In this document: one piece after another, positions 33,703 to 42,474 of the stretch
How positions within the stretch are numbered: position 1 is the first letter of the stretch
Layout: each line of letters opens with the position of its first letter
Assembly: GCA_035325995.1 (NCBI GenBank)
Contig: DAOKYU010000001.1
Location: forward strand, 1 to 64,000
From: Thermodesulfobacteriota bacterium
GTDB lineage: Bacteria > Desulfobacterota_D > UBA1144 > Nemesobacterales > UBA2774
DNA: 64,000 nt
Direction: 5' to 3'
The notes under the pieces: generated by a model
What the model was told of the DNA's origin: nothing
Database searches by the model: none
What the model saw: the letters and a program-made list of their open reading frames with translations, nothing else
Program-made: the position numbers and the translations under genes

Positions 33703-33947
33703 TGGAAGCGAAAACGACCACCACCTATTCGATGTGGAGCCTGTTCCGCAACTGCCGCAAGGCATGCGAGTGGCGCTACATCCAGGAACTGGTTCCCCTG
33801 GAACGGGACCACAACCTGGCCTTCGGCACGGTGATCCACAAGTGCCTGGAAATCTGGCACGGCGGCAGGGACCTGGGACTCGTCCTCGATTTCATCGACC
33901 GAACCTACGCCAACCGCGCGCAGGAGGAAGAGCAGAAGCGGGACTAG
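33702..33947 (+). CDS. RecB/Cas4-like nuclease, N-terminal fragment before an in-frame TAG
   Basis: This 81-codon stretch (MEAKTTTTYSMWSLFRNCRKACEWRYIQELVPLERDHNLAFGTVIHKCLEIW) is the N-terminal part of a PD-(D/E)XK nuclease, including the conserved His of GTVIHKCLE. It ends at TAG (33945-33947). The same frame reads on without another stop to 34718 and supplies the rest of the domain. The TAG lies in QKRD-stop-HLAAAMMKGY. It is therefore one gene interrupted by an amber codon, not a complete small gene. Confidence 0.6.
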   Translation: MEAKTTTTYSMWSLFRNCRKACEWRYIQELVPLERDHNLAFGTVIHKCLEIWHGGRDLGLVLDFIDRTYANRAQEEEQKRD

Positions 33948-33962
33948 CACCTGGCCGCAGCG

Positions 33963-34718
33963 ATGATGAAAGGCTACGCGGCCTGCTATGCGAGCGAGGA
34001 ATTCGATGTCGTCGCCCTCGAAAAGACCTTCGAGGGGAGCATCGTCAACCCGGCCACCGGCGCTTCATCCCGAAGCTTCGTGCTGGCTGGAAAGGTGGAC
34101 GGCGTCGTCAGGATCGGCGACGAGCATTTCCTGATCGAGCACAAGACCGCCTCGCAGGTGGATGCAGACTACCTGGAGCGGCTCTGGACCGATTTCCAGA
34201 TCGTCCTCTACTCCCGCTACGTGGAAAAGACGCTCGGCATCCGCATCGCGGGCGTCCTCTACAACATCCTGGTCAAGGCCCGTCTGCAACAGGGACGCGG
34301 TGAAACCGAGGCCGAGTTCGAGGCGCGGCGGGCCGATCTGATCGCCAAATCCAAGACCGGCAAGAGCAGCGCCAAACGCAGGCTGCCGGAAAGCGACGAC
34401 GAGTTTCAAGCGCGGCTGGCCGCCAAGTACACCGAGCCGGGCATGTTCCACCGGGAGATGCTTTATCTCTCCCGTGACCGGTTCGAGACCCTGCAGTCCG
34501 AACTCTGGGAACTGACCCAGGCCTTTCTCGACGCGCGCCGTCGCGGCGTCTTCTACCAGAACACCGCCTTCTGTTTCCACTACCGCCGGTCCTGCGCCTA
34601 TTTCCCGCTCTGCCGCGCCGACGGCAGCACCAACGTCATCGAGAACTTTTACCGCAAAGTCCCCCCGCACGAAGAGCTGCGGGACGAGACCTCGTTCGAA
34701 GAGGCTTCGGCTTTTTGA
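33963..34718 (+). CDS. RecB/Cas4-like PD-(D/E)XK nuclease, main part after the TAG
   Basis: The 251 residues in the same frame as the preceding fragment carry the catalytic core: GKVDG (Asp, ~45) and LIEHKTAS (Glu-x-Lys, ~58). A C-terminal cysteine group (CFHYRRSCAYFPLC, ~213-226) resembles the AddB/Cas4 iron-sulfur site. Cas4-like exonucleases in phages trim DNA ends for recombination with Sak-type annealases, and the Sak4-like gene follows. The ATG at 33963 could restart translation but would lose the first active-site His. Confidence 0.75.
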   Translation: MMKGYAACYASEEFDVVALEKTFEGSIVNPATGASSRSFVLAGKVDGVVRIGDEHFLIEHKTASQVDADYLERLWTDFQIVLYSRYVEKTLGIRIAGVLYNILVKARLQQGRGETEAEFEARRADLIAKSKTGKSSAKRRLPESDDEFQARLAAKYTEPGMFHREMLYLSRDRFETLQSELWELTQAFLDARRRGVFYQNTAFCFHYRRSCAYFPLCRADGSTNVIENFYRKVPPHEELRDETSFEEASAF

Positions 34719-34744
34719 GGACCCCATAGAAAAGGAGAACCGAC

Positions 34745-35524
34745 ATGTTGCCTACGAAGAAAAGTCCCCCCAAACAAGATCACGCCGATCTCACGGTGCT
34801 GGTTTACGGCCCTAGCAAGATCGGCAAATCGACCTGGTGTTCCCGGTCCGAAGGCGCGCTGTTTCTCGCCACCGAACCGGGGCTGAATTCGCTGGATGTC
34901 TTTCAAGTCCCCATCAGGAGCTGGGAAGAGTTGCTGGCCGCCTGCGGCGAAATCGCCGAGGGCAAGCATCCGTTCAAGACCGTCATTCTCGACACGGTCG
35001 ACAACGCCTACCGGATGTGCAGCGACTACATCTGCGCGAAGTTCAAGATCGAACACGAGTCCGATCTCGGCTACGGCAAGGGCTGGGCGCTGATCAACAA
35101 CGAGTTTCACCGTGTTCTGACCAAGCTGGCCTTCCTGCCTTACGGACTCGTCCTGGTCTCCCATTCCCAGGAAAAGGAAATCGAGACGCGGACCGGCAAG
35201 TACATCCGCATCATCCCGACGCTCCCCGACAAGGCCCGCAAAATCGTGCTGGGCATGGTCGACCTGATCCTCTTCTGCGATCTGGAAGTGACGAGCGACG
35301 AGAGCGGCAAACCGGTCTACCGCCGCGTCATGCGCACCAAGCCCAGCCCGCACTACGAGGCGGGCGACCGCACAGGACGGCTTCCCGAAACCATCGACCT
35401 CAATTTCCAGGCTTTCATTGAAGCATTCAACAGGCCGGCGGCCGCGCCGAGGGCGAGTGCCCCGCGGTCGGTGCCGGCACCGGGGGACGGGCAGGACAAA
35501 AAGCCCGCACCCGCCGGTAAATAA
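34745..35524 (+). CDS. Sak4-like RecA-fold ATPase (single-strand annealing)
   Basis: The 259-residue protein has Walker A GPSKIGKSTW (~23-32) and Walker B KTVILDTVDNAY (~79-90). The fold and size match the phage ATP-binding Sak4/RecA-core group. The C-terminal ~35 residues are Ala/Pro-rich and disordered. Sak4 proteins promote annealing with an SSB partner; the DUF669 protein encoded next is the likely partner. AAGGAGAACC precedes the start. Confidence 0.78.
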   Translation: MLPTKKSPPKQDHADLTVLVYGPSKIGKSTWCSRSEGALFLATEPGLNSLDVFQVPIRSWEELLAACGEIAEGKHPFKTVILDTVDNAYRMCSDYICAKFKIEHESDLGYGKGWALINNEFHRVLTKLAFLPYGLVLVSHSQEKEIETRTGKYIRIIPTLPDKARKIVLGMVDLILFCDLEVTSDESGKPVYRRVMRTKPSPHYEAGDRTGRLPETIDLNFQAFIEAFNRPAAAPRASAPRSVPAPGDGQDKKPAPAGK

Positions 35525-35548
35525 ACCCCATAGATGGAGGAACAGACC

Positions 35549-36043
35549 ATGCAGAACGAAGACTACGGACATTTCGACGAGCCCCGCGGCACCGAGGACA
35601 TCGACCTCGCACAGTTCGACGACGATTTCGCGCATGCCGAGGTCGAGGAACGCGAGTTCGAGACCATCCCGGACGGAAAGTACCAGGTGAACGTCGAGCG
35701 GGTGGAGCTGACCCGGGCCCAGACCTCGGGAAACCCCATGCTCAAGTGGACGCTGCGAATCCTCGCCCCGAAGTTCCGGGGCAGGCTCCTGTGGCGCAAC
35801 AACGTCATGGCCACCCGCGAAAACATCAAGTGGCTCAAGACGGACCTGCACACCTGCGGGCTGGACCTCGACAAGCTCTCCGAGCTTCCGGCCAACCTGG
35901 AGAAGCTCATCAATGTCAAGCTCGAGATCACCAAGCGCACGCGCGGCGAGAACGAGAACGTCTACATCAACCGGCGCATCGTGCTCGAAGACGGCGGAGA
36001 CGAATACGACTCGGCGGCGCGCAACGCCCTGGCCCCGTTCTGA
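35549..36043 (+). CDS. DUF669 family protein (probable phage ssDNA-binding partner)
   Basis: The 164-residue protein begins MQNEDYGHFDEPRGTEDIDLAQ, is acidic at the N-terminus and has a β-rich core (GKYQVNVERVELTRAQTSGNPMLKWTLRIL ... GRLLWRNNVM). That matches DUF669, which accompanies Sak4 or RecA-like genes in phages and is thought to bind ssDNA. An upstream ATG at 35534 exists, but GGAGG at 35536-35540 is best placed for the ATG at 35549. The next gene starts one base after its stop. Confidence 0.75.
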   Translation: MQNEDYGHFDEPRGTEDIDLAQFDDDFAHAEVEEREFETIPDGKYQVNVERVELTRAQTSGNPMLKWTLRILAPKFRGRLLWRNNVMATRENIKWLKTDLHTCGLDLDKLSELPANLEKLINVKLEITKRTRGENENVYINRRIVLEDGGDEYDSAARNALAPF

Positions 36044-36044
36044 C

Positions 36045-36509
36045 GTGGACCGGGTCACCGTCGTCGTCGACACGCGGGAGCAGGAACCCTACACCTTCGA
36101 ATCCGGTTGCACGGAGGTCGTCCGCCGCGCCCTCCCCGCCGGGGATTACTCCGTCGAGGGGCATGAGGATTCCGTGGCGGTGGAGCGAAAGACCCTCGAG
36201 GATTTCGTCTCCACCGTCATCCGTTCCCGCAAGCGGTTCACCAGGGAGCTGCGCCGTCTCTGCGAGTACGACGCCGCGTGCGTCGTGGTGGAAGCGGACC
36301 TCCGGGACATCCTCGGAGGCCGCTACCGCTCCGGAGCGCATCCCAACGCCGTCCTGGGAGCACTGCTTTCCATCGTCGTCGATTTCGGCATCCCGGTGTT
36401 TTTCTGCTCCGACCGGCAGGCCGCCTGCCGGTTCGTGGAGGAATTTCTACACAGGTATCACCGGAAGGTATCGAGACGATGCGAACAAGATCAAACAACC
36501 AATCCGTAA
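36045..36509 (+). CDS. ERCC4-domain nuclease (XPF/Mus81-like)
   Basis: The 154-residue protein reads VDRVTVVVDTREQEPYTF, then LPAGDYSVEG and VAVERKTLEDFVSTV. These are the D-x-R-E, GDY and ERK motifs of the ERCC4 nuclease active site. It lacks the C-terminal HhH pair of full XPF, so it is a minimal form. The start is GTG, one base after the previous stop, and it overlaps the following helicase gene by 31 bases. It probably cuts branched DNA during phage recombination. Confidence 0.85.
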   Translation: MDRVTVVVDTREQEPYTFESGCTEVVRRALPAGDYSVEGHEDSVAVERKTLEDFVSTVIRSRKRFTRELRRLCEYDAACVVVEADLRDILGGRYRSGAHPNAVLGALLSIVVDFGIPVFFCSDRQAACRFVEEFLHRYHRKVSRRCEQDQTTNP

Positions 36510-38707
36510 CCGTCCGCGGCCGCATCGAGACGGTCTTCTACGCCGGGCCGCGGTTCTCCGCAGGCCGTCTCACGACGGCAGACGGCGACGAGGTGCAGTT
36601 CGCCGGACGCCTCTTCGCCCGTGAGAACGAACCGGTCGTGTTGAACGGCCGCTGGGTGACCCACCCGAAGTACGGCCGACAATTCGAGGTCGAGGGCATG
36701 GAATACGACCTCGATCTGGACGCCGACGGTCTCGCCAACTACCTGGCCAACCACCCGGAGATGAAAGGCATCGGCCCGGTCAAGGCCCGTCTGATCGCCG
36801 AACGCTTCGGTCACGATTTCGACCGGATCATCACCGACGATCCCGGACAAATCGCCGAGGCTGCAAGGCTGTCGCCGGACGCCGCACAGAAGCTCCGCGT
36901 GGAGTGGCTCAAGACGCGGGAGACCAACAAGGCGATCACCTGGCTGGCCGCTTTCGATCTCACCCATCACCAGGTGACGAGCCTGGTCAAAAAGTTCGGC
37001 AACGACGTGCTGGGACTGCTCAAAGCAGATCCATACATCATCGTGCGCGAGGTCCGCGGCTTCGGGTTCAAGCGCGTGGACAAGATCGCCCGGAAGATGG
37101 GCACAGCCAAAGACGACCCCGCGCGTATCCGGGCCGGTGTTCTCCACTGCGTAAACGAATCGCTGGACCAGGGCGACTGCTGGATCGAGTTCGAGGAGCT
37201 GGTCGATCAAGCCAACGTACTGCTGGTCATGGACGTCCTCGACAGCCGGGACCGCATTGAGCAGGCGCTTGACCGGCTCATCGACGAGAAGGTCTTGGTC
37301 TGCGTCTCCCACGGCGGGAGGTTCCTCGTCGCCAAACCCGAAATCCGTGCGATGGAGGAGGACCTGGCAAAGGTCTTCCGGAACGGCGGAGCGCCCAACC
37401 CGCACTTTTCCGACCGAGACCGCCTGCCCGACATGGTCGCTGAAACCTCGTCGCAGCTCAACGCGGGCCAGCGGCAGGCCGCCGTCACCGCACTTCGTCA
37501 TTCGATTTCGCTCATCTCCGGCGGAGCGGGCAGCGGCAAGACCTTCACCGTATCCGCCATCACCGGCGTTTACGAAGAACAGGGACTGCGCGTCATCCTG
37601 GCCGCACCCACAGGCAAGGCCGCCAAGCGTCTCGAACAGGTCGTCGGCCATCCAGCGGGTACGATCCACCGGCTGCTGGGTTTCAACGGCAAAGACTACG
37701 CCCGGGGACCGGACGATCCCATCGATGCCGACGTGATCATCGTCGACGAGGTCTCGATGGTGGATGTGCCCCTGGCTTGGCACCTATTTCAGAGCATCGA
37801 TCTTGAGCGGTCCGCCGTGGTGCTGGTTGGAGACCACAACCAACTGCCTCCCGTCGGACCGGGCAATCTGTTGCGGGACCTGGTCCAGTCGCGGATGGTT
37901 CCCACGGTGCTCCTCGACCAGGTGGTTCGGCAGGCAGGCATCCTGAAGGAGAACTGCATCGCCGTCTTGAACGGCGAGGTCCGCAAGACGAGCGATGCCG
38001 AACCCTCCGGCCGACGGGCTTGGTACGTGGTGGATCAGTTCACCGATCAATGGGACGCGCAGCGGTTCGTACTGGACCTCTTCGAAAATGTGCTCGTGGA
38101 ACGCCTCGGGTTCGACCTGTTGACCGATGTCCAGCTTCTGACCCCGACCCACAAGGGCCCGCTGGGCACACGCGAACTCAACTGCGAGCTGCAGCGTCTG
38201 GTGCAGCGCAGACTCTGGAATGTCGAAGCGCCCCCGACGCCCCCCGGTCGCCGGCCCAAGTTTCTCGCGCATGACAAGGTCATCCAGACCCGGAACAACT
38301 ACGAGATCGGCGTCATGAACGGCGCGATGGGCGTGGTTCTCCACGTCGGCCGCGACGGCTCTCTGAGCGTGGACTTCGACGGCATCCCGGTGGAGATCGA
38401 GGCCGGTTCGCCCAACCTGCAGGACATCCAACTCGCCTATGCCCTGACAATCCACAAGGCCCAGGGCTCCGAGTTTCCATGCGCCGTGGTGGTGGTCCAC
38501 AAGAACCACTCCTTCATGCATCACCGGAACCTTCTCTACACCGGCGTCACACGGGCCAGACAGACGACGGTCCTCGTCGGGGACCGCTGGGGCATCTCGA
38601 ACTGCGCCAGAAAGAGGAAACAGGACGACCGCCGAACGTTCCTCTCCCTCCTGCTGGATGCAGGTCGCCTTGAGGAATCCCGTGTCCCCGCGACGACCAG
38701 TCGGTAG
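36479..38707 (+). CDS. RecD2-type SF1B helicase
   Basis: The 742-residue protein has an N-terminal OB-like part, helix-hairpin-helix repeats (MKGIGPVKARLIAERFG, ~96), then helicase motif I SGGAGSGKTFTVSAIT (~343), motif II VIIVDEVSMVD (~420) and motif VI YALTIHKAQGSEFP (~657). RecD2 unwinds DNA 5'-3' without RecBC. The ATG at 36479 overlaps the nuclease gene by 31 bases. It forms part of the forward replication/recombination block. Confidence 0.88.
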   Translation: MRTRSNNQSVTVRGRIETVFYAGPRFSAGRLTTADGDEVQFAGRLFARENEPVVLNGRWVTHPKYGRQFEVEGMEYDLDLDADGLANYLANHPEMKGIGPVKARLIAERFGHDFDRIITDDPGQIAEAARLSPDAAQKLRVEWLKTRETNKAITWLAAFDLTHHQVTSLVKKFGNDVLGLLKADPYIIVREVRGFGFKRVDKIARKMGTAKDDPARIRAGVLHCVNESLDQGDCWIEFEELVDQANVLLVMDVLDSRDRIEQALDRLIDEKVLVCVSHGGRFLVAKPEIRAMEEDLAKVFRNGGAPNPHFSDRDRLPDMVAETSSQLNAGQRQAAVTALRHSISLISGGAGSGKTFTVSAITGVYEEQGLRVILAAPTGKAAKRLEQVVGHPAGTIHRLLGFNGKDYARGPDDPIDADVIIVDEVSMVDVPLAWHLFQSIDLERSAVVLVGDHNQLPPVGPGNLLRDLVQSRMVPTVLLDQVVRQAGILKENCIAVLNGEVRKTSDAEPSGRRAWYVVDQFTDQWDAQRFVLDLFENVLVERLGFDLLTDVQLLTPTHKGPLGTRELNCELQRLVQRRLWNVEAPPTPPGRRPKFLAHDKVIQTRNNYEIGVMNGAMGVVLHVGRDGSLSVDFDGIPVEIEAGSPNLQDIQLAYALTIHKAQGSEFPCAVVVVHKNHSFMHHRNLLYTGVTRARQTTVLVGDRWGISNCARKRKQDDRRTFLSLLLDAGRLEESRVPATTSR

Positions 38708-38736
38708 CGAATGGACATTCTTGGAGCGGAGCACGC

Positions 38737-41700
38737 ATGGCATTCGAACGTCAGGACAACGTGAGGGAGTATTACCGGCGGATCACCGAGGTCGACATCG
38801 GTATGGTCGCGCGGGAACTGCTCGGCGCTCACGTCCTGCATGAATCCGACCGCCTGCTCCAATGCGACTGCCCGAACCACAGTAGCCAATCGCACCGGTC
38901 CCTTCATGTCATGCTCGACAAGCAGGGTTGGTATTGCTTCGGCTGCGGCGTCGGCGGCGACGTGCTCCAGCTCGTGGAGTTCATCCAATCGGGCCAGGTG
39001 ACTCGGGGCCAGTCCGGCCCCATGCCGGAGAGCCATCAGCATGCCCGCGATTTCCTCGCGGCCAAGGCAGGTCTGCCGTCTTTGGCCAAGCACGGACTCT
39101 CGCCCGAGGAACTGGCGGAAGCAGAGGCCCTGCGCCTGGTCGAACTGCGGGTCCATGAGGTGTTGACGACCCTGGCGGAACACTATCACGGGCGGCTCAA
39201 GGACAACCCCGAGGTCCTCGAATGGCTTCGGTCCAAGTACGGCCTTACCGTGGAGACGGTCGACAGGCTCCTCATCGGCTATGCGGACAACGACGGCGAT
39301 GAAGGAATCGTCAGGAAGTTGACCTGTAAGGAACGCGGTTTTTCCCCGCGGGATTTGGCGGCATCCGGCGCGTTCCGTCCCACCAACCAAGACGGACTTG
39401 ATCCGTTCTTCGACCGGCGCGTCGTGTTTCCCTACTGGAGCCGCGGCCGCGTCGTTTTCATGATCGGACGCAAGACACCGTGGACGCCTGACAAGCCATG
39501 GGAGCAAGGAAAATACAAGAAGCTCCCGGTCCACGACGAAAACACCCGCAAGCACATCGCCCCGTGCATCGACAACAGCCACCTTTACAACGAGGACTGT
39601 CTGCTCGCCGACCCGGAACGGTTGATCATCACCGAGGGCGTGACCGACTGCATATCCCTCATGGAACATGGCTTCCCAGCCGTGTCGCCGGTGACTGTCC
39701 GTATCCGCGAAGCGGATTGGGAGCGGCTGCTGCCGCGTCTTCGCAACGTGAAGACGGTCTACGTCTGCCAGGACAACGAGATCTCCCAGGCCGGGTTGAA
39801 CGGCGCGCTCAAGACCGCATCAGTCCTTTCCGAGCACCGGATACAGACACGGCTTGCGGTTCTCCCCCTGGACGAAAGACGCGAGAACGCCCGCCGGGAG
39901 TTGCGGGAGCGGTTTGCTCTCGACGCCGCCGTGGGTGCCCGCGAACTGGCCAAGCGCCTCGACGGCCGGACCCCGGATGAAATCCGCGAGGCCGAGCGTC
40001 TGCTCTCCGAAGCCAAGATCGACGTCAACGACTACTTCGTGGCGGGTCACTCGGCCCAGGACTTCGAAGAGTTGATGGCGAAGGCCGAAACGCCCTTGGA
40101 GTTCGGCATCTCGCATCTGCCGACCGACGTCTCGGAGGAGGAGCGCAACCGGCTGCTCGAACCGATTCTGCGCGAAGCCGCATACCTCACCCCGCTTGAG
40201 CAGAACCGCCATCTGAAACTCGTTCAGGAGCGGTACGGCAAAACGGGACTCTCGCTGGCCACGCTGCGCGACCAAGTACGGGCGGTGAAGAAAGAGCAGA
40301 GGTCCCAGGCCAGGCAGGAACGAAAGCGGGAAAAGCGCTCATCGGAGGCATCTCCCGGATCGTGCCGGGCACGGATCGAGGAAGTTCTGCTTGAGACCGA
40401 AGAGGAGCGCGGCGCGCCCGATTTCACGCTCGCCGCCGAGGCTGCCTACGATTGGTTTGCGGCCCACGGGGCCCGGTTCTTCCGCACGCCCCAGGGCGAG
40501 CCGTTCATGTTCTTCGAGGACACGATCCTGTGGATGGACACGCCCGACCGGGGCCGTAAGCGGCTCTACGCGTCGCTCATGTACAAGCACACCGGGATGG
40601 TGCAGACCACCGGCGGCGGCAGGACATTCTATGAGGTGCTGTCAAACCTGGCGGTGGAGCGCGGACAGGTGCGGGAGCATTTTTCCTGGCTTCACACGGA
40701 CGTGGCTAGGGAAACGGTCTACTTCAACCTGAACAACGCCGACCACGAGATCGCCAAGATCACTCCGGAGGGAGTCGAAATCCTCAAGAACGGCGGCAAC
40801 GCGGACGGGGTCATCCTGGACGGTTCGCGGAAGATGGCACCGATCCGTTTCCTTCCTGACGCCGATCCCGCGGAAGCCGACCGGCTCCTGGTGGAGCTGC
40901 TGCTCAACAATCTCACCTGCGCGCCGGGGGATCGGGTGCTGATCCTCTCTTGGCTCTCCTGCTTTCTCCTGATCGATTTCGCCGGCACGAGGCCCATGAC
41001 CCGGTTCGAGGGTCCCGCAGGCTCGGGCAAGACCACCGCGAGCAAACTGATCTCGGCGCTGCTCTACGGCGAGCCCCAGCAGAAGAAGAGCACCGACGCG
41101 GCCAACTATACCGACGGCTCGCAGAACCCGCTCATCGTCCTCGACAACATCGAGGTCAAGCAGATGACCGAGGACCTGACGACCTTCATCCTGACCAGCA
41201 TCACCGGCATCGCCAAGGAAAAGCGCAAGAGCGGCACGGACACCGAAACGGTCATCGAACGGACCAAGTGTCTGCTCAACACGACCGGCATCGAACCCCT
41301 GGGAGGGGAACTCGCGGAAATCCTGTCCCGCTCGTTCATCATCCGCTTCGACATGGACGAGCAGGCGAGCGATTGTTTCCTCGAAGCGAAAATTCTGGCT
41401 GCGCTCCGGGAGCACCGCGATCTGATCGTCTCTTCCCTGATGAAACGCACGAGCCACCTGCTGGCCATGCTCCGGGCCGGCGCTCAAGAGAAGGTGATGC
41501 GGCTTCTGCACCGGAGCCTCGGAAACCACAGCAAGCGGCGATGCAACGACTACCTGAGTCTCATGTACCTGATGATGCTCGCCGGGGAGCGACAGGAAGT
41601 GATCGACCGGGCGCTGGAGGAACTCCATCCGCAGTTCGTGAGCCGGATCGCCACGCTCAACAGCGTCAGCCTCGAGACCGCCCGCGAGTCCAATCCCATC

Positions 41701-42057
41701 GCCACCTGTCTGGCGGCGCTCTTCAAGGCCTACCGGCACGCACTCGATGCGGACCGGGAGAGCACCGCACTGAACGTCGCCAAGACCAACAAGGCGGCCT
41801 TCCTCGAACGCTACCAGCTCGATTTCCGGAGCGAGACGACCGTTGAGGGCGCTCTGGCCCGCGATCTGTTCGTGGCCGTCAAACGGCTGTCCAAGGATTT
41901 CGGCCTGTGCTTCAACATGAACTCGGTGCAGCAGTTCGCCCAACGCTTCTCGAACGACCTGGACACCATCCGCCAGGCCGGGTTCGAGATCGCCGTCAAC
42001 CGGTCGGAGCATTCCGTCCGGCGCACCGCCACCTACGACATCACCTATCTCGTCTGA
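38737..42057 (+). CDS. Phage primase-helicase (CHC2 zinc finger, Toprim, P-loop ATPase)
   Basis: The 1106-residue protein starts with a CHC2-type zinc finger (LLQCDCPNHSSQSHRSLHVML ... GWYCFGCGVGGD, ~45-75). A Toprim core follows (RLIITEGVTDCI, ~295; VYVCQDNEISQAG, ~343). A large C-terminal ATPase has Walker A RFEGPAGSGKTTASK (~757) and Walker B NPLIVLDNIE (~798). It probably both unwinds and primes phage DNA. It ends 26 bases before the octamer array that looks like the origin, a common arrangement in phages and plasmids. Confidence 0.85.
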   Translation: MAFERQDNVREYYRRITEVDIGMVARELLGAHVLHESDRLLQCDCPNHSSQSHRSLHVMLDKQGWYCFGCGVGGDVLQLVEFIQSGQVTRGQSGPMPESHQHARDFLAAKAGLPSLAKHGLSPEELAEAEALRLVELRVHEVLTTLAEHYHGRLKDNPEVLEWLRSKYGLTVETVDRLLIGYADNDGDEGIVRKLTCKERGFSPRDLAASGAFRPTNQDGLDPFFDRRVVFPYWSRGRVVFMIGRKTPWTPDKPWEQGKYKKLPVHDENTRKHIAPCIDNSHLYNEDCLLADPERLIITEGVTDCISLMEHGFPAVSPVTVRIREADWERLLPRLRNVKTVYVCQDNEISQAGLNGALKTASVLSEHRIQTRLAVLPLDERRENARRELRERFALDAAVGARELAKRLDGRTPDEIREAERLLSEAKIDVNDYFVAGHSAQDFEELMAKAETPLEFGISHLPTDVSEEERNRLLEPILREAAYLTPLEQNRHLKLVQERYGKTGLSLATLRDQVRAVKKEQRSQARQERKREKRSSEASPGSCRARIEEVLLETEEERGAPDFTLAAEAAYDWFAAHGARFFRTPQGEPFMFFEDTILWMDTPDRGRKRLYASLMYKHTGMVQTTGGGRTFYEVLSNLAVERGQVREHFSWLHTDVARETVYFNLNNADHEIAKITPEGVEILKNGGNADGVILDGSRKMAPIRFLPDADPAEADRLLVELLLNNLTCAPGDRVLILSWLSCFLLIDFAGTRPMTRFEGPAGSGKTTASKLISALLYGEPQQKKSTDAANYTDGSQNPLIVLDNIEVKQMTEDLTTFILTSITGIAKEKRKSGTDTETVIERTKCLLNTTGIEPLGGELAEILSRSFIIRFDMDEQASDCFLEAKILAALREHRDLIVSSLMKRTSHLLAMLRAGAQEKVMRLLHRSLGNHSKRRCNDYLSLMYLMMLAGERQEVIDRALEELHPQFVSRIATLNSVSLETARESNPIATCLAALFKAYRHALDADRESTALNVAKTNKAAFLERYQLDFRSETTVEGALARDLFVAVKRLSKDFGLCFNMNSVQQFAQRFSNDLDTIRQAGFEIAVNRSEHSVRRTATYDITYLV

Positions 42058-42083
42058 TTCTTTCCCCTGACGATGCTCTCCCG

Positions 42084-42404
42084 TGCGAAGGGTACCCTTC
42101 GCAAACCGCGAAGGACCTTCGCACCCGTAAACCTCGTCATATCAAGCTGTTGAGCCGACCCTGCGAAGGTGCGAAGGGTTTCAGGGGTTCATCCCCTTAC
42201 TCAGAAAAAATATCGCTTGTCGTGACCCCGTGTCTCCCGACGGACCACCGGTTGTTTTTTCGGTCCGCGCGGGAGTGATTCTCCCGGTACCCTTCGCACC
42301 TTCTCCTTCCTTCTTCATATCTAACAGCAATATCAATCATCTACAGCACTGCGAAGGCTCCTGCGAAGGTTCGAGCCGCATTCATCGACCTTCGCACCTT
42401 CGCA
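42084..42404. repeat. TGCGAAGG octamer array, candidate replication origin
   Basis: The octamer TGCGAAGG occurs ten times exactly, five per strand. Plus strand starts are 42084, 42162, 42170, 42350 and 42362. Minus-strand copies (CCTTCGCA) are at 42096, 42116, 42291, 42389 and 42397. One variant (CGCGAAGG) is at 42107. The first pair forms a perfect 20-bp palindrome (42084-42103). An AT-rich stretch (about 42300-42345) lies between repeat groups and could be the unwinding element. The primase-helicase gene ends just upstream. Confidence 0.7.
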
Positions 42405-42405
42405 T

Positions 42406-42437
42406 CCCGGCGGTACGGACCCCGCTCCGGTAGGTAT
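42406..42437 (+). promoter_or_regulatory. Phage two-part promoter motif, copy c
   Basis: CCCGGCG (42406-42412), 13 bases, then TCCGGTAGGTAT (42426-42437). The -35 half differs from TCCGACG at two positions; the -10 half is exact. It lies 37 bases before the gene at 42475, directly after the octamer array. Confidence 0.7.
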
Positions 42438-42474
42438 CCCATGAAACGGAAACCACACGATTGGAGCAGGGAAC

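Noticed and set aside
33945..33947. Genome-wide TAG reassignment in the phage
   Set aside because: Several intact phage genes end in TAG at conserved-looking C-termini (for example at 30789, 31840 and 43595), so TAG works as a stop here.
42084..42404. Possible CRISPR-like array
   Set aside because: The repeat unit is only 8 bp, occurs in both orientations and at irregular spacing; no cas genes are near. Iterons fit better.
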